From Chionoecetes opilio (taxonomy: Eukaryota > Arthropoda > Malacostraca > Decapoda > Majidae), in the NCBI GenBank assembly GCA_016584305.1, contig JACEEZ010023399.1:71844-135843 (forward strand): a stretch of DNA of 64,000 nucleotides, read 5' to 3'. The translations under genes were made by a program, and so were the position numbers. The notes beneath the pieces were generated by a model, which worked only from the letters and a program-made list of their open reading frames with translations, was not told where the DNA came from and ran no database searches. Below, piece by piece: positions 1-10,965 of this stretch (its first letter is position 1; each line of letters begins with the position of its first letter).

Positions 1-30
1 GCCGCGCTATGTAGGCACACACACACACAC

Positions 31-67
<37 letters not shown>

Positions 68-174
68 GCGAAACTCGGGGATATGATTGCGCGAAAGTCG
101 GGATGGTATAATTTAGGACTCGGCGGCGAAATCCGAGGATCGCGAAACTCGCATAGCGTGAAAAACTCGGGAGG
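1..174. mobile_element. Right-hand end of a CCCTCCCGAG-type TA element with SINE tail
   Basis: Starts with a SINE-type tail (GTAGGCACACACAC then a long A run at 31-65) followed by the subterminal motifs CGCGAAACTCGGGGATAT and AAACTCGGGAGG ending near 174. The same order is seen at 4310-4473, so this is the right end of a third related copy whose left part lies outside the window. Confidence 0.6.
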
Positions 175-176
175 TA

Positions 177-229
177 GTGTGTATATATATATATATACTA
201 GTATATATATATATATATTAATATATATA

Positions 230-266
<37 letters not shown>

Positions 267-284
267 TATATATATATTATTTAC
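177..284. repeat. (TA)n microsatellite
   Basis: Almost pure TA dinucleotides between two transposon ends. Matches the spacer tracts seen between the elements at 4474-4548 and 5453-5550. Confidence 0.85.
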
Positions 285-770
285 AGAGGAGGTCCCGTTA
301 TACGAGCTTCTATATACGAGAATACGATGATACGAGATGTGTAAATTAGGGTCTATTTTCAATATACGAGATCGAAATCCAATGCTACGACATTCATACA
401 GGGGTGAGTAAAATTTACCAAGTTATTTACTAAAGATAAATTAACAAGTTATTTACTAAAAGTGTAGTTCATTTACTGACTAGATGATTTTACTAAAGTT
501 GTACGATAATCAATCTAAAAAATATGAGAATTCTGGTGGTCGGGACGACAATGTGGCCTACAAAAATTCACTCACTGGACGATGTACAATAATTCAGATG
601 TGCAGAAGAGACGAGTTGTGGGCAATGGAAGAGGTCTCGCCACCCCTCCCTTGTCCCTTACCTACCTTTACCCTCTAGAGGGTATATTGTATTAGCGGCA
701 GCATGAGGATCTTTCCTCTTCCCGAGCCCCCTTCACACATTCCATAACTGGAACCACGAAACGTTCTCGT
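285..770. mobile_element. Partial CAGGGAGGTCC-type element
   Basis: Begins with a close match to CAGGGAGGTCC and GTTATACGAGC, then follows the element at 4549-5452 through its GAGGTCTCGCCACCCC and CATTCCATAA landmarks. Similarity fades near 770, where a GC-rich minisatellite takes over, so the right end is missing or replaced. Confidence 0.6.
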
Positions 771-885
771 TCTCGAAATTGAACCTTAAATCCTGTGGTT
801 GTACGGGACGTTGTCCGTACGCTGTCTCTTGTATTGGTCGTGGTGGTCAAGCTCAAGCTCACGCCATGACACAACAACACTTCGA

Positions 886-1178
886 GGTCACCAGCATGCC
901 CTGTGACAGCACCACAGGTCACCAGCCGCACGTGATGGCACCATAGGTCACCAGCACGCCCGTGACGCACCACAGGTCACAGCACGCCGTGACGGCACCA
1001 CAAGTCAACCAGCACTCCCGTGACGGCACCAAAGGTCACCAGCACGCCGTGACGGCCACCACAGGTCACCAGCAGACCGGGCCGGACCACAGGTCACCAG
1101 CACGCCCGTGGACGGCACCACAGGTCACCAGCACGCCCGTGACGTCACCACAGGTACCAGCACGCCGTGACGGCACCA
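886..1178. repeat. 30-bp GC-rich minisatellite
   Basis: About ten head-to-tail units of roughly 30 bp built on GGTCACCAGCACGCCCGTGA followed by CGGCACCACA. Units differ by small indels (1-2 bp). Open frames across it are by-products of the repeat. Confidence 0.85.
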
Positions 1179-1424
1179 GGCCATCCCCAGGAGACTCAAG
1201 TGTGATCACAATGGCATACCATTTTAAGACACCATATGTGCTGTTGTACATAAACTGTATAAGCCTGAGTGGTCACCTTGGAGGGTAGTTCTTATACGCG
1301 AGTATTAGCCCAAAACCCTAGTTTTTACTAAAAATTTTGGGGGTGTCTATACACCGAGTCGCTTATATGCAGCCATATACGGTACTATATATATTTTTTA
1401 CATACGATTCACATTGCGCCTGGT

Positions 1425-1752
1425 AGGCCGTAACCTCCAGGGCTCAGATGGTAGGACCTGGAGGTCACTTGAGCGGCTGTTATGGTTGGCCCTCGCCCGT
1501 GGTGGCACAGGCAGGATTTTATAGTGGACGCCTGTGGATTAGAGGCTCATGCCGCCCCTGTGTCCTCCCGATGCATCGCAGTCGAAGGTAGGAGTTTAAG
1601 AACAGGGCATGTGGGTGTTCTTAGTCCCACCTCAACGTTGCAGAATATTTCTAAGGGGATTTATGGGTCTCACTGGGATCGAACTGGGTCTTCGAGAAAC
1701 GCCACACGGCTGACGCTAACCACGCTGCTACTGCCTCACCTAACTGCATCTC
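1425..1752 (-). mobile_element. tRNA-derived SINE, minus orientation
   Basis: Read on the minus strand, the head has an A-box-like AGCAGCGTGGTTAGC and a B-box-like GTTCGATCC, then the body shared with the copies at 3914, 7713, 22020 and 25716 (CACCACGGGCGAGGGCCAACC, CTCCAGG). The poly-A tail is not obvious on this copy. The RNA polymerase III boxes are the basis for calling a tRNA-type head. Confidence 0.75.
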
Positions 1753-1984
1753 TTGGGTTTCACTCGGGCATATCATGGCCCTAACAACATCTTTTGTGGA
1801 AGGACTTAGGTTATACATAAGAACTAAGAAAATAAGGAAGCTAAGAAGAGGCCGTGAAGCTCCATTGGTAGTTCCTTTCCGGTATACAGAAAGTCAGCCA
1901 AAAAAATAATGGATCTCAGCAGATTGCCGAGTTATAAAACTACAATCTCTTTGCTTACACTCGGCATATGCCTCAGTCGAATAA

Positions 1985-2476
1985 AAGTCTTGTTTTTTCC
2001 TTTTCATGCAGGCTCAGCTCTTCAAGTTAATTCCCTTTCTGCTGGAGCGACATCTTGAAATACGTACTGTATGAGGTAATCCCAAAACACGAAAATAGAT
2101 GCAAAGTAAGCAATAGGTCAGGTACCAGCGCGTAAGGCTGAGCCTTGTTTTGTCGTCCAAAGCACCTTCTTGGATTACGAAGACCGCTTTTTGTCGCAAT
2201 TGGAAAAAGGATTGGTTTCTGCGACCAAAAACACAACAAGCTTGGTAGGAGCCGAAATAATAATAATCAATGCAAAACATTTAAAAACAATATCACAAGT
2301 AGTGATAACATACATTTTATCAAGTGTTATTTGGATTGGGATTCGTTTTAAAAATTTTTACTTTTTTTTTTTTTTTTTTTTACCAGTTATCAGGAGTGCA
2401 TTGCATAACTCAGCATATTGAATAACTCGGCAAGGCAGAGCCCCTATCGTGCTGAGTGATAAGGAATTTTAGGGGA
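1985..2476 (-). mobile_element. Tigger/pogo-like transposon fragment
   Basis: On the minus strand it shares the 5' coding region (short GMKLKSLSLQEK-like stretch, here degraded) and the end sequence TTGCCGAGTTATTCAAT with the palindromic element at 24708-26175. The other end and most of the transposase are missing. A T run lies at 2361-2380. Confidence 0.6.
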
Positions 2477-3049
2477 TAGATATATATATATATATATATA
2501 TATATAGTATATATATATATATATATATTACGTATATATATATTATAGATATCTATAGACATAATATTATATATGATAGATATATATACAGATAGCTCTA
2601 GATATATATATATATATTATATATAATATATATAATTACAGTATGACAATTAATTATATATATATATATACATATACAATTATATATGATAGATATATAT
2701 CTATAAGATATATTATATATTACATATATATATATAAATATAGTTATAAATATATTATATATAAATATATACTATATATATAGATATAAATATATATATA
2801 TATTATTAGTATTATATAATTATATATATGAGATCTATAGTATATAATAGATATATATATATACTATATGTATATATATATATATATATTCATAGATATA
2901 CTTATATCGATATGTATATATTGATATAGTGATATAAACCCCAAAAATAAAATAAGATATATATATATTATAATATATTATATAAGATATATATATATAT
3001 ATATGAATTATATATATATATATATATATCATTAATATATCTAATAGAT

Positions 3050-3096
<47 letters not shown>

Positions 3097-3140
3097 ATAT
3101 ATTATATATTATATATATATATAATATTAGGATATAATAT

Positions 3141-3186
<46 letters not shown>
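2477..3186. repeat. Long degenerate (TA)n tract
   Basis: About 700 bp of imperfect TA/ATA dinucleotide DNA ending at the left end of the element at 3195. All reading frames here are simple-repeat artefacts rich in I and Y. Confidence 0.9.
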
Positions 3187-3189
<3 letters not shown>

Positions 3190-3194
3190 CACTA

Positions 3195-4335
3195 CCCTCC
3201 CGAGTTTCGCGCTGCCTTTCTTCGGAGGCATAGCGCGGAAACTCGCGGATCGCGAAACTCGGGGATTATAAACCCTGTAAAAATGCTTAGTCCTTTTTTT
3301 TCTTTTTTTTTTGGTGTGTGTGCCTTACAGAGCCGTAGCAGGACCTCACAGGGTGGATGGAGGCCTGGAGGGTAACTTGAGGGCGTGTACCTACCGTATT
3401 TTAACAGCTTATAAGACCTTACTTTTCCCAAAAAAATATCCATGAAATGCCCAAAGCCCCTGTCCACCCAGCAGTGAATGGGTACTGGGTGTTAGCCTAG
3501 GGTTTGTGACCCGCTTCCCGGGGTGGTGGCTTCGGCCAACACTACGTAGAGAAGAGGCGGGAGGAGAGAGCTTGAGATTGAGCTTGAGTTGGGTTGAGTG
3601 GGGACAGTGTTCATTACGCAATAACCACTGTCACTAATGCCTTCCTCTCTTCTCTCCGTCTCCTCCAGTACCTCCAGAAACCACGTACCACACACTCATG
3701 GTTAATCACTTAATAAGGAGTATTTTGTGGTAAATAGTAAGGTAAGGTGCTATTATTCGAGGTGTACCTATCTTATGCGACACCGGCTGTTCTGTAAAGA
3801 AAAACACAAACAAATGTTCCCAAAACAAAGGCAAAACTAATAAGCTAACTAAGCCTATTATAATACTATACTAAGCAGGAAGGAAGGAAGACTCGTCCCA
3901 GTACTGTCTTGATGGGAGGTGGTAGCAGAGTGGGTAGCGCAAGATATATGTCAAGCTCGAGCACGAGCTTGACAGATGCCTACAAAGTGATACTAAGCAG
4001 AAAAGGTCACAAGAAGAGAAGAAGTTTCCGGGTGGCGTTCTCGGTGATCCGAGTTCGATCCTTGATGAGGGTGTAAAATCCACTTAAAATCTTTCTCTTG
4101 CACCGTCGAGTGGACTAGGAACAACCACATCTGCCCATTAGCTCTACATCGATTGCGAGTGCATCGGAGGACACAGGGGGCGACATGAGCCTCTAATCAA
4201 AGCGTCACTATGAATTCTGTCTGCGCCACCACGGCGAGGACCAACCATCAAACCCTCAAGTAATCTCCATGGGTCCGACCCATCCCACTCTGGAGGTCGA
4301 TGCTTAACGGCGCTGTAGGCACACACACACACACC

Positions 4336-4368
<33 letters not shown>

Positions 4369-4473
4369 CGCGAAACTCGGGGATATAATGCGCGAAAGTC
4401 GGGATGGTCAGAATTTAGACTCGGCGCGAAACTCGAGGATGCGAAACTCACATAGCGTGAAAACTCGGGAGGG
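3195..4473. mobile_element. Element A: CCCTCCCGAG TIR element, TA flanked
   Basis: Terminal inverted repeats CCCTCCCGAGTTTCGCG and the reverse (AAACTCGGGAGGG) with TA on each side (3193-3194 and 4474-4475). Subterminal GCGATCCGCGAGTTTCGCG-like motifs repeat at both ends. No transposase is visible. It carries a SINE at about 3914-4366. TA flanks suggest the Tc1/mariner/pogo superfamily. Confidence 0.8.
3914..4366 (+). mobile_element. tRNA-derived SINE, plus orientation
   Basis: Head with GGTAGCAGAGTGGGTAGCG (A box) and GAGTTCGATCC (B box). These are split by about 80 bp of extra sequence, 3946-4026, containing the inverted repeat TCAAGCTCGAGCACGAGCTTGA. The body then runs to CTGTAGGCACACACACAC and a 35-base A run. 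It sits inside element A. Confidence 0.8.
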
Positions 4474-4479
4474 TAGTGT

Positions 4480-4515
<36 letters not shown>

Positions 4516-4517
4516 AT

Positions 4518-4548
<31 letters not shown>

Positions 4549-5452
4549 CAGGGAGGTCCGTTATACGAGCATTCTATATACAGAATCCGAGGATACGAGA
4601 TGTGTAAAATTTAGGGTCTATTTTCAATATACGAGATCGAAAATTCCAATGCTTACGGACATTCAAACAGGAGGTGAGTAAAAAATAACCAAGTTATGTA
4701 CTAAAGGTTTTAAAAAACAAAAAATACAAGTTATTTACTAAAATGTAGTCATTTACTGACAGATGATTTTACCAAAGTTGTACGATAATCATCTAAAAAT
4801 AGGTGAAATTCTGGTGGCTCGGTACGACAATGTGGCCTACAAAAATTCACATCACTGGACGAGGTACAATAATTCAGAGTGTGCAGAGACGAGTTTTGTG
4901 GGCAGTGAAGAGGTCTGCGCACCCCTTCCCCCCCCCATTTGTCACTTACCTACTTACCCTCTAGGAGTCTATTGTATCACGCGGCCAGCACTGAGGATCT
5001 TTCCTTTCCCGAGCCCCGTTCACCCATTCCATAATGGAAAACCACGAAACGCGCAACAAGCAGTGCGCAGCGCCGTCATGCTCAATAGTCCTGGTTATGG
5101 GTCTATCGTAACCGCCGTGACGCGCTCGGCCGAGGCACAAAAAGTTGTGCGAGCATTAAAAACATCGGGAAACTCCCCGATTTTGTATCCCTATTTTCTC
5201 TTCTAGAATACTTTTTTCTACAGAATAGGTAATACAGTGTGGGAATATAGACACTGGTGTTTTGTTGTTTGCTATTAGTTATTTTAGCTTGAATTTTTTT
5301 TTTTCCCTTTTTTTAATTGATGGATCCTGGAACCAAAACCTATATCTTTACCATTAGTTATGTGTTTCGTTATACGAGCTGAGATTCGCTTTGCAAGTAT
5401 GCCAGGTGGAAAAAAACCATTTAACTGCTCGTATTTTTTCGGGACCTCCCTG
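4549..5452. mobile_element. Element B: CAGGGAGGTCC TIR element
   Basis: Starts CAGGGAGGTCCGTTATACGA and ends with the inverted form (TTCGGGACCTCCCTG), in TA on both sides. 904 bp. Internal reading frames include a short patch (near 5040-5200) that stays open in the mirror copy, but no complete transposase. TIR style and TA target resemble pogo/Tigger elements; that class call is an inference. Confidence 0.75.
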
Positions 5453-5465
5453 TAATAATATATAT

Positions 5466-5538
<73 letters not shown>

Positions 5539-5550
5539 TATATATATATA

Positions 5551-6004
5551 CAGGTTGAAGTTCCCAACTCGGATCCCAAAGAATCGGCAACACCCACAAC
5601 TGGCTATGGTTCCAGATTTTCCAAAACACGGCTGACACCCAAACCCCGGCGCGTAGTTTGCCGGGTCGGGCCGCTAGGTGACCACCACACTAGGCCGCTT
5701 GGTTTCTCCCGCGATTTGTTTGTTGTTATTGTTCAGTGGTGTTGTGACTGTAGAGTGTGTATACTGTTATTTTTGTGTACTTCTATATGTACTTCTACAG
5801 CGTTGTTATGGTATTAATGGCTCCCAAACGTCCAGGAACACTACTGGGGGAAGTGAAAAGAAAAGGAAGAACAATGTGGTTAACTATTCTGAGAAAAAAT
5901 TGACCATTTCATCCCTAATATATCTACGTTCCCCTTAAAGTCGGAAAAGTCCATTAAGCTTGGCATGGTCCCAGAGGTTGCCGAGTGTTGGGAACTTCAA
6001 CGTG
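5551..6004. mobile_element. Element C: CAGTTGAAGTTCCC TIR element
   Basis: Ends CAGGTTGAAGTTCCCAACTC and GGGAACTTCAACGTG are inverted repeats flanked by TA. The inside holds a short start (MAPKRPGT, then a frameshifted GGSEKKRKNNVVNYSEKK) like the N-terminus of CENP-B/Tigger transposases. About 454 bp, so a deletion derivative. Confidence 0.7.
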
Positions 6005-6083
6005 TATCTATAGATATATATATATATATATATAGATATATATATATCTATATATATATATATATATATAATATATATATAAA

Positions 6084-6540
6084 CAGTTGAAGTTACCAAA
6101 CTCGGCAACCTCGGGACAGTGCCAAGCATAGTAATGGAATTTTCAGACTTTTAGAAACGTAGAGATACGTAAGGGATGAAATGGTCAATTTTCGCAGAAA
6201 TAGTTAACACATTGTCTTCCTTTATTTTCACTTCCACCAGTAGGTGTTCCTGGACGTTTGGGAGCCAATAATTAACAATAAAGACCTGTAGAAAGTACTT
6301 GAAGTACACAAAATAACAGATAACACAAATTACATGTCACAAACACCATCTGAAACAATAACAACAAACAAATCGGCGGGAGAAGAAACCAAGCGCCTAG
6401 TGTGGTTGGCACCTAGCGGCCCCGACCCGGCAACTACGCGCCGGGTTTTGGGTGTTCAGCGTGTTTTGGAAAATCTGGAACATAGCCGAGTTTGGGTGTT
6501 GCCGAGTCTTGGGATGCCCGAGTTTGGGAACTTCCAACTG
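6084..6540. mobile_element. Element C' (mirror of C)
   Basis: Reverse-complement partner of 5551-6004, with ends CAGTTGAAGTTACCAAACTC and GGGAACTTCCAACTG. Separated from C by about 80 bp of TA repeat, which forms the centre of the palindrome. Confidence 0.75.
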
Positions 6541-6586
<46 letters not shown>

Positions 6587-6641
6587 TATATAATATATAA
6601 TATATATATATTATATATAGATATATATATATATATATATA

Positions 6642-7527
6642 CAGGGAGGTCCGAAAATACGAGCAGTTAGGTTCCACCTGGCATCCTGCAAAGCGAAATA
6701 TCGTCTAACGAAACACATAACGAATGGTAAAATATAGGTTTGAGGCCAGGATCAATCAATTAAAAAAAGGGGAAAAAAAAAAAAAAATGTCAAGCTTAAA
6801 ATAAACTATAGCAAAACAACAAACCACACAAGTGTCTATAGTACCCACACTGTATTACCTATTCTGTAGGAAAAATGTATTCTAGAAGAGAAAATAGGAT
6901 TACAAAATCGGGAGTTTCCCGATATTTTTTAATGCTCGCCACAAACTTTTTTGTGGCCTCGGCCGAGCGCGTCACGATCGGTTCGATAGACCCAGAACCA
7001 GGACCATGACCGGCGCTGCGCACTGCATTGTTGGACGCGTTCGTGGTTCCATTATGATGTGTGAAGGGGGATCGGGAAGAGGAACGATACTCAGTGCTGC
7101 CGCGTTGATACAATAGACTCTAGAGGAGTAAGGTAGGTAAGGGACTAAGGGAGGGCGTGCGCAGGACCTCTTCCACTGCCCACAAACTCGTCTCTGCACA
7201 TCTGAAATTATTGTACATCGTCCGTGATGTGAATTTTTGTAGGCACATTGTCGTACCGAGCACCAGAATTATCATATTTTTAGATGATTATCGTTACAAC
7301 TTTAGGTAAAATCATATAGTCAGTAAATGACTACAATTTTAGTAAATAACTTGTAATTTACTTTAGTAAATAACTTGGTAATTTACTCACCCCGTTTGAT
7401 GTTTTCGTAGCATTGGATTTCGATCTCGTATATGAAAATCTTTTTTGTTTTTAGGACCCTAATTTACACATCCTCGTATCATCGGATTCGCTGTATATAG
7501 AAGTGCTAGTATAACGGGACCTCCCTG
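6642..7527. mobile_element. Element B' (mirror of B)
   Basis: Ends CAGGGAGGTCCGAAAATACG and CGGGACCTCCCTG, with TA on either side. Internal landmarks run opposite to those in 4549-5452. 886 bp against 904 bp; differences are mostly short indels. Confidence 0.75.
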
Positions 7528-7565
<38 letters not shown>

Positions 7566-7603
7566 TTATATATATATATATAATATATATATATATCCAC
7601 ATA

Positions 7604-8908
7604 CCCTCCGAGTTTCACGCTATGTGAGTTTTCGCGATCCTCGAGTTTCGCGCCGAGTCCTAAATTCTTACCATCACCGAATTTCGCGCATTATATCCCC
7701 GAGTTTCGCGGGTTTTTTTTTTTTTTTTTTTTTTTTGGTTTGTGTGTGTGTGCATACAGCGCGGTAAAGCATGACCTCCAGGAGTGGGATGGTAGGCCCT
7801 GGAGATTAAACTTGAGGGTGTGTGATGGTTGTCCTCGCCGTGGTGGCGCAGACAGAATTTCTATTAGTGACGCCATGTGATTAGAGGCTCATGTAGCCCC
7901 CTGTGTCCTCCGATGCCTCGCAACGAATGTAGAAGCTAATGGGCAGCATGTGGTTGTTCCTAGGCCACTCGACGGTGCAGAGAAAGATTTAAGTGGAATT
8001 TTACAGCCCTCATCAAGGACGAACTCGGATCACCGAGAACGCCACCCCCCTGAAACTTTTCTTATTCTTCTGTGGACCTTTTATGCATAGTATCAATTTG
8101 TAGGTCATCTGTCAAGCTCGTGCTCGAGCTTGACATATATCTTGACGCTACCACTCTGCTACCACCTCCCATAAGAGACGTACGGGACACGTCTTCCTCT
8201 CCTGCTTAGTATAGTATATAATAGGCTTAGTATAGCTGTATGAGTTTGCTTTGTTTCTTTTCCATTTGTTGTGTTTTTCTTTACAGGAAAAGCGGTGTGC
8301 ATAAGATAGGTAACACCTCCTCGAAATAAGTTAGCACCGTACCTACTGATTTACCACAAAATTAACTCCTTATAAGGGGATTACCCATGACGTGTGTGGT
8401 ACTGTGGTTTCTGAGTACTGGAGGAGACAGGAGAGAAGAGAGGAAGGCATTGTGACAGTGTTATTGCGCGTATAACACTGTCACCAACTCAACCCAACTC
8501 AAAGCTCAATTCAAGCTCCTCTCCTCCCTCCTCTTCTCTACGTTAGTGTTGGCCGAAGACACCACCCGGAAGCGGGTGTCACAAACCCTAGGCTAACACC
8601 CAGTACCCATTCACTGCTGGGTGGACAGGGCTTGGGAATTTCAGGATATTTTTTTGGGGAAAAAGTAAGTCTTATAAGCTGTAAAATACGTCGGTACACA
8701 CAGCCTCAGTTAACCTCCAGGGCCTACCATCCCACCCCTGGAGGATCACTGCTAACGGCGCTGGTAGGCACACACACCAAAAAAAAAAGAAAAAAAAAAA
8801 AGGACCCCTAAAGCATTTTTACAGGGTTATATAATACCCGAGTTTCGCGATCCGGCGAGTTTCGCGCTATGCCCTCCGGAGAAAGCAAGCGCGAAAAACT
8901 CGGGAGGG
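7604..8908. mobile_element. Element A' (mirror of A)
   Basis: Ends CCCTCCGAGTTTCACGC and AACTCGGGAGGG next to TA (7602-7603) and TTA (8909-8911). Carries the mirrored SINE at 7713-8170. Matches 3195-4473 in reverse complement along its whole length. Confidence 0.78.
7713..8170 (-). mobile_element. tRNA-derived SINE, minus orientation
   Basis: Begins with a T run and TGTGTGTGTGTG (the reversed tail), continues with the shared SINE body, and has the head near 8000-8165. The head is interrupted by the same extra segment as in the copy at 3914, so both inherit one event. Confidence 0.78.
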
Positions 8909-8929
8909 TTAGTGTATAATATAATTATA

Positions 8930-8991
8930 TATATATATATAGGCGGCCGCTGTTCCGCCGCTCTCGGCTAGTCGGCCCGCGTGTGGTCCCT
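8930..8991. other. Short GC-rich junction
   Basis: A short TA tract, then GGCGGCCGCTGTTCCGCC and other GC-rich sequence unlike its neighbours, lying between the palindrome and the composite element. No function seen. It may mark a breakpoint or assembly join. Confidence 0.3.
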
Positions 8992-9420
8992 GGCAATAAA
9001 TACTCTTGAGTCTATACCAACATCACCAACCTTTGCTTTGATTTATCTTATTACTCCACCCATAAACAAGTTGCATAACCACGGTCAGTGGCGTACCCAA
9101 AATTGAAAAGGGGGGGCCAATTATTATATATTATTATAATATATATATATATATATAATATATATTATATATATAATATATATAATATAAAATATATATA
9201 TATTATTTTATATAAAATATAATTTTATATATTATATATTATATTGGCCCCCCCCCCTTTTCAATTTTCTATATGGGGGGGGCCATGCGGCCATGGCTCC
9301 CACCTTTGGCAAAGAATAAATTATAATAAATTTATATATTTATTATACATAATAATATATATTTTATATAATATATATTATATTATTATATATATATAAT
9401 ATAATATATTATATATATAA

Positions 9421-9463
<43 letters not shown>

Positions 9464-10512
9464 TGAAATAATAAATTTAATAATTTATTATACTTATTTT
9501 TTGGGCCAAAGGGGGGGGGCCATGGCCCCGCATGCCCCCCCCCCCCCCCCCCTCGGTACGCCACTGACCACGGTGACATTACCCACCCTTTGCCTCATGG
9601 TACCTGCATGGTACTGTCGTCTACCGATTTTTTGTCCCTACACAAATCGGGAAAACTCGCTGACAGTAATGGTTAGGTTGGTATCCGGTCATTTCCCCCA
9701 CATGCCATTTCGCTACACCATAGAGTCATTTCGCCCACAGGTCATTTCGCCCCACACTATGGAGTCATTTCGCCCACACTATGGAGTCTTAGGAGCTAGG
9801 AGGTTTGGTTTATATTTGTTTAGTGTGTCGAGACCCCAACCCCCGCTAGGAGGTTAGGTTAGATTTGTTTAGGTTAAAGGGTTTCGGTAGGTTAGATTTG
9901 GGTTTGTTTAGGTTAGATTGGTTAGGTTAGGTTTTGATTAGATTTGGTTAGGTTAGGATAGGTTAGATTTGGTTAGCTTAGGTTAGATTTGGTTAGGTTA
10001 GCATATCGGTGGGTCAAGCCCCTGCTAGGGTAGGTTTTAATTTGGTTAGGTTAGGTTTATTTTGGTTTGGCAATTTTCGTCATTTCGCCCACAAGACATT
10101 TCGTCCCATGTAGGTCAATTCGCCCACATATAAGAGTCAATTCGCCCACTCTAAAGTCAAATTCGCCCACACGATCCATGTCACGGAGTCATGTAACATA
10201 TCTTCCTCTGGCAGAAATTAAATGAACCACCAGTAACCTTGGGCAATGACGGTAAATTTCTAGTGTTGCCCATACTTTTCCCACTTTCCCCCAAACAAGT
10301 TTGGGGACCTGTGGAATGCGGGTTTTCGGGTGGGGAACAATTATGCGTCGGAAAAACGTAATTAAAGAGTTGTGGGAGGAGGGGTAAAATTTCCTAGATT
10401 AGGTAATTTCCTTATATCTAAGAAAATTGCCTAACCAAAATAAACCTAACCTAACCAAAAATTAACCTACCCTAGCAGGGGGCTTGACCCACCGATAATC
10501 ACTGGTCGACAA
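8992..10512 (+). repeat. Left inverted arm, with telomere-like motifs
   Basis: About 1.04 kb once the 481-bp MITE is removed. Contains degenerate GGTTAGGTTAG tracts (9850-10070) and repeated TCATTTCGCCCACA motifs (9680-10170). No coding region. Partner arm is at 13196-14406. Confidence 0.8.
9086..9566. mobile_element. hAT-type MITE with 8-bp target duplication
   Basis: TIRs CAGTGGCGTACC and GGTACGCCACTG, flanked by the exact 8-bp repeat ACCACGGT at 9078-9085 and 9567-9574. Inside is AT-rich DNA between G- and C-runs. CAGTGGCG termini with 8-bp duplications are typical of hAT elements. The opposite arm near 14312-14325 has the uninterrupted site. Confidence 0.92.
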
Positions 10513-10965
10513 AAAAAAATCGAAGATAGGGGTTCTGGACTAAATAAAGCAGATTATAGGTAAATCAAACCCTGCTAAACTCGAATCTGATGTTAAATTA
10601 ACTCTATCCCGTCCAGATTTTGAGAACCAGACGAAATTTCATGAAAAATATGGGTAAAAATCAGCAGAAATAGGTTTCACCAATAAATTTAAATTTTAAA
10701 CTCTTAATCTTTTCTTTTCTCAAGCTATTTAGGGCGTGCAGTGTTTTTGAGTCAGTGTGGTTTGTGCATGAGCAGGGAGGGTGTGGCGCGCTGCGTATTG
10801 GCGGGGTTAGCAGGCTGTGTAGTACATTTTTACCTACTAAATCGTAGCCTACAGTATTGACATATGTTTTAAACATTTTATTTTTCTTTGCAGATATGAT
10901 GTGTTTGATTTAGTGGGATCCTAATTTTAGTTGGTTTACCGATATAGTACCTTGTACCGGGCTGT
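10513..10965. other. Non-coding stretch
   Basis: No recognisable gene or repeat motif. It lies inside the composite element, upstream of the gene remnant. Confidence 0.4.

Larger units (their letters stand above)
3187..8920. repeat. 5.7-kb palindrome of three mirrored TA elements
   Basis: Landmarks pair about a centre near 6040: 3195 with 8908, 4549 with 7527, 5551 with 6540, 5665 with 6425. Order is A (3195-4473), B (4549-5452), C (5551-6004), then C' (6084-6540), B' (6642-7527), A' (7604-8908), each separated by (TA)n. The arms differ by many small indels and substitutions, so they are not a perfect copy. It could be an old inverted duplication, or an assembly artefact from an unsplit hairpin read; the divergence does not settle this. 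Confidence 0.85.

Noticed and set aside
962..1288. Open frames across the 30-bp minisatellite
   Set aside because: The unit length is a multiple of three, which keeps frames open without coding meaning.
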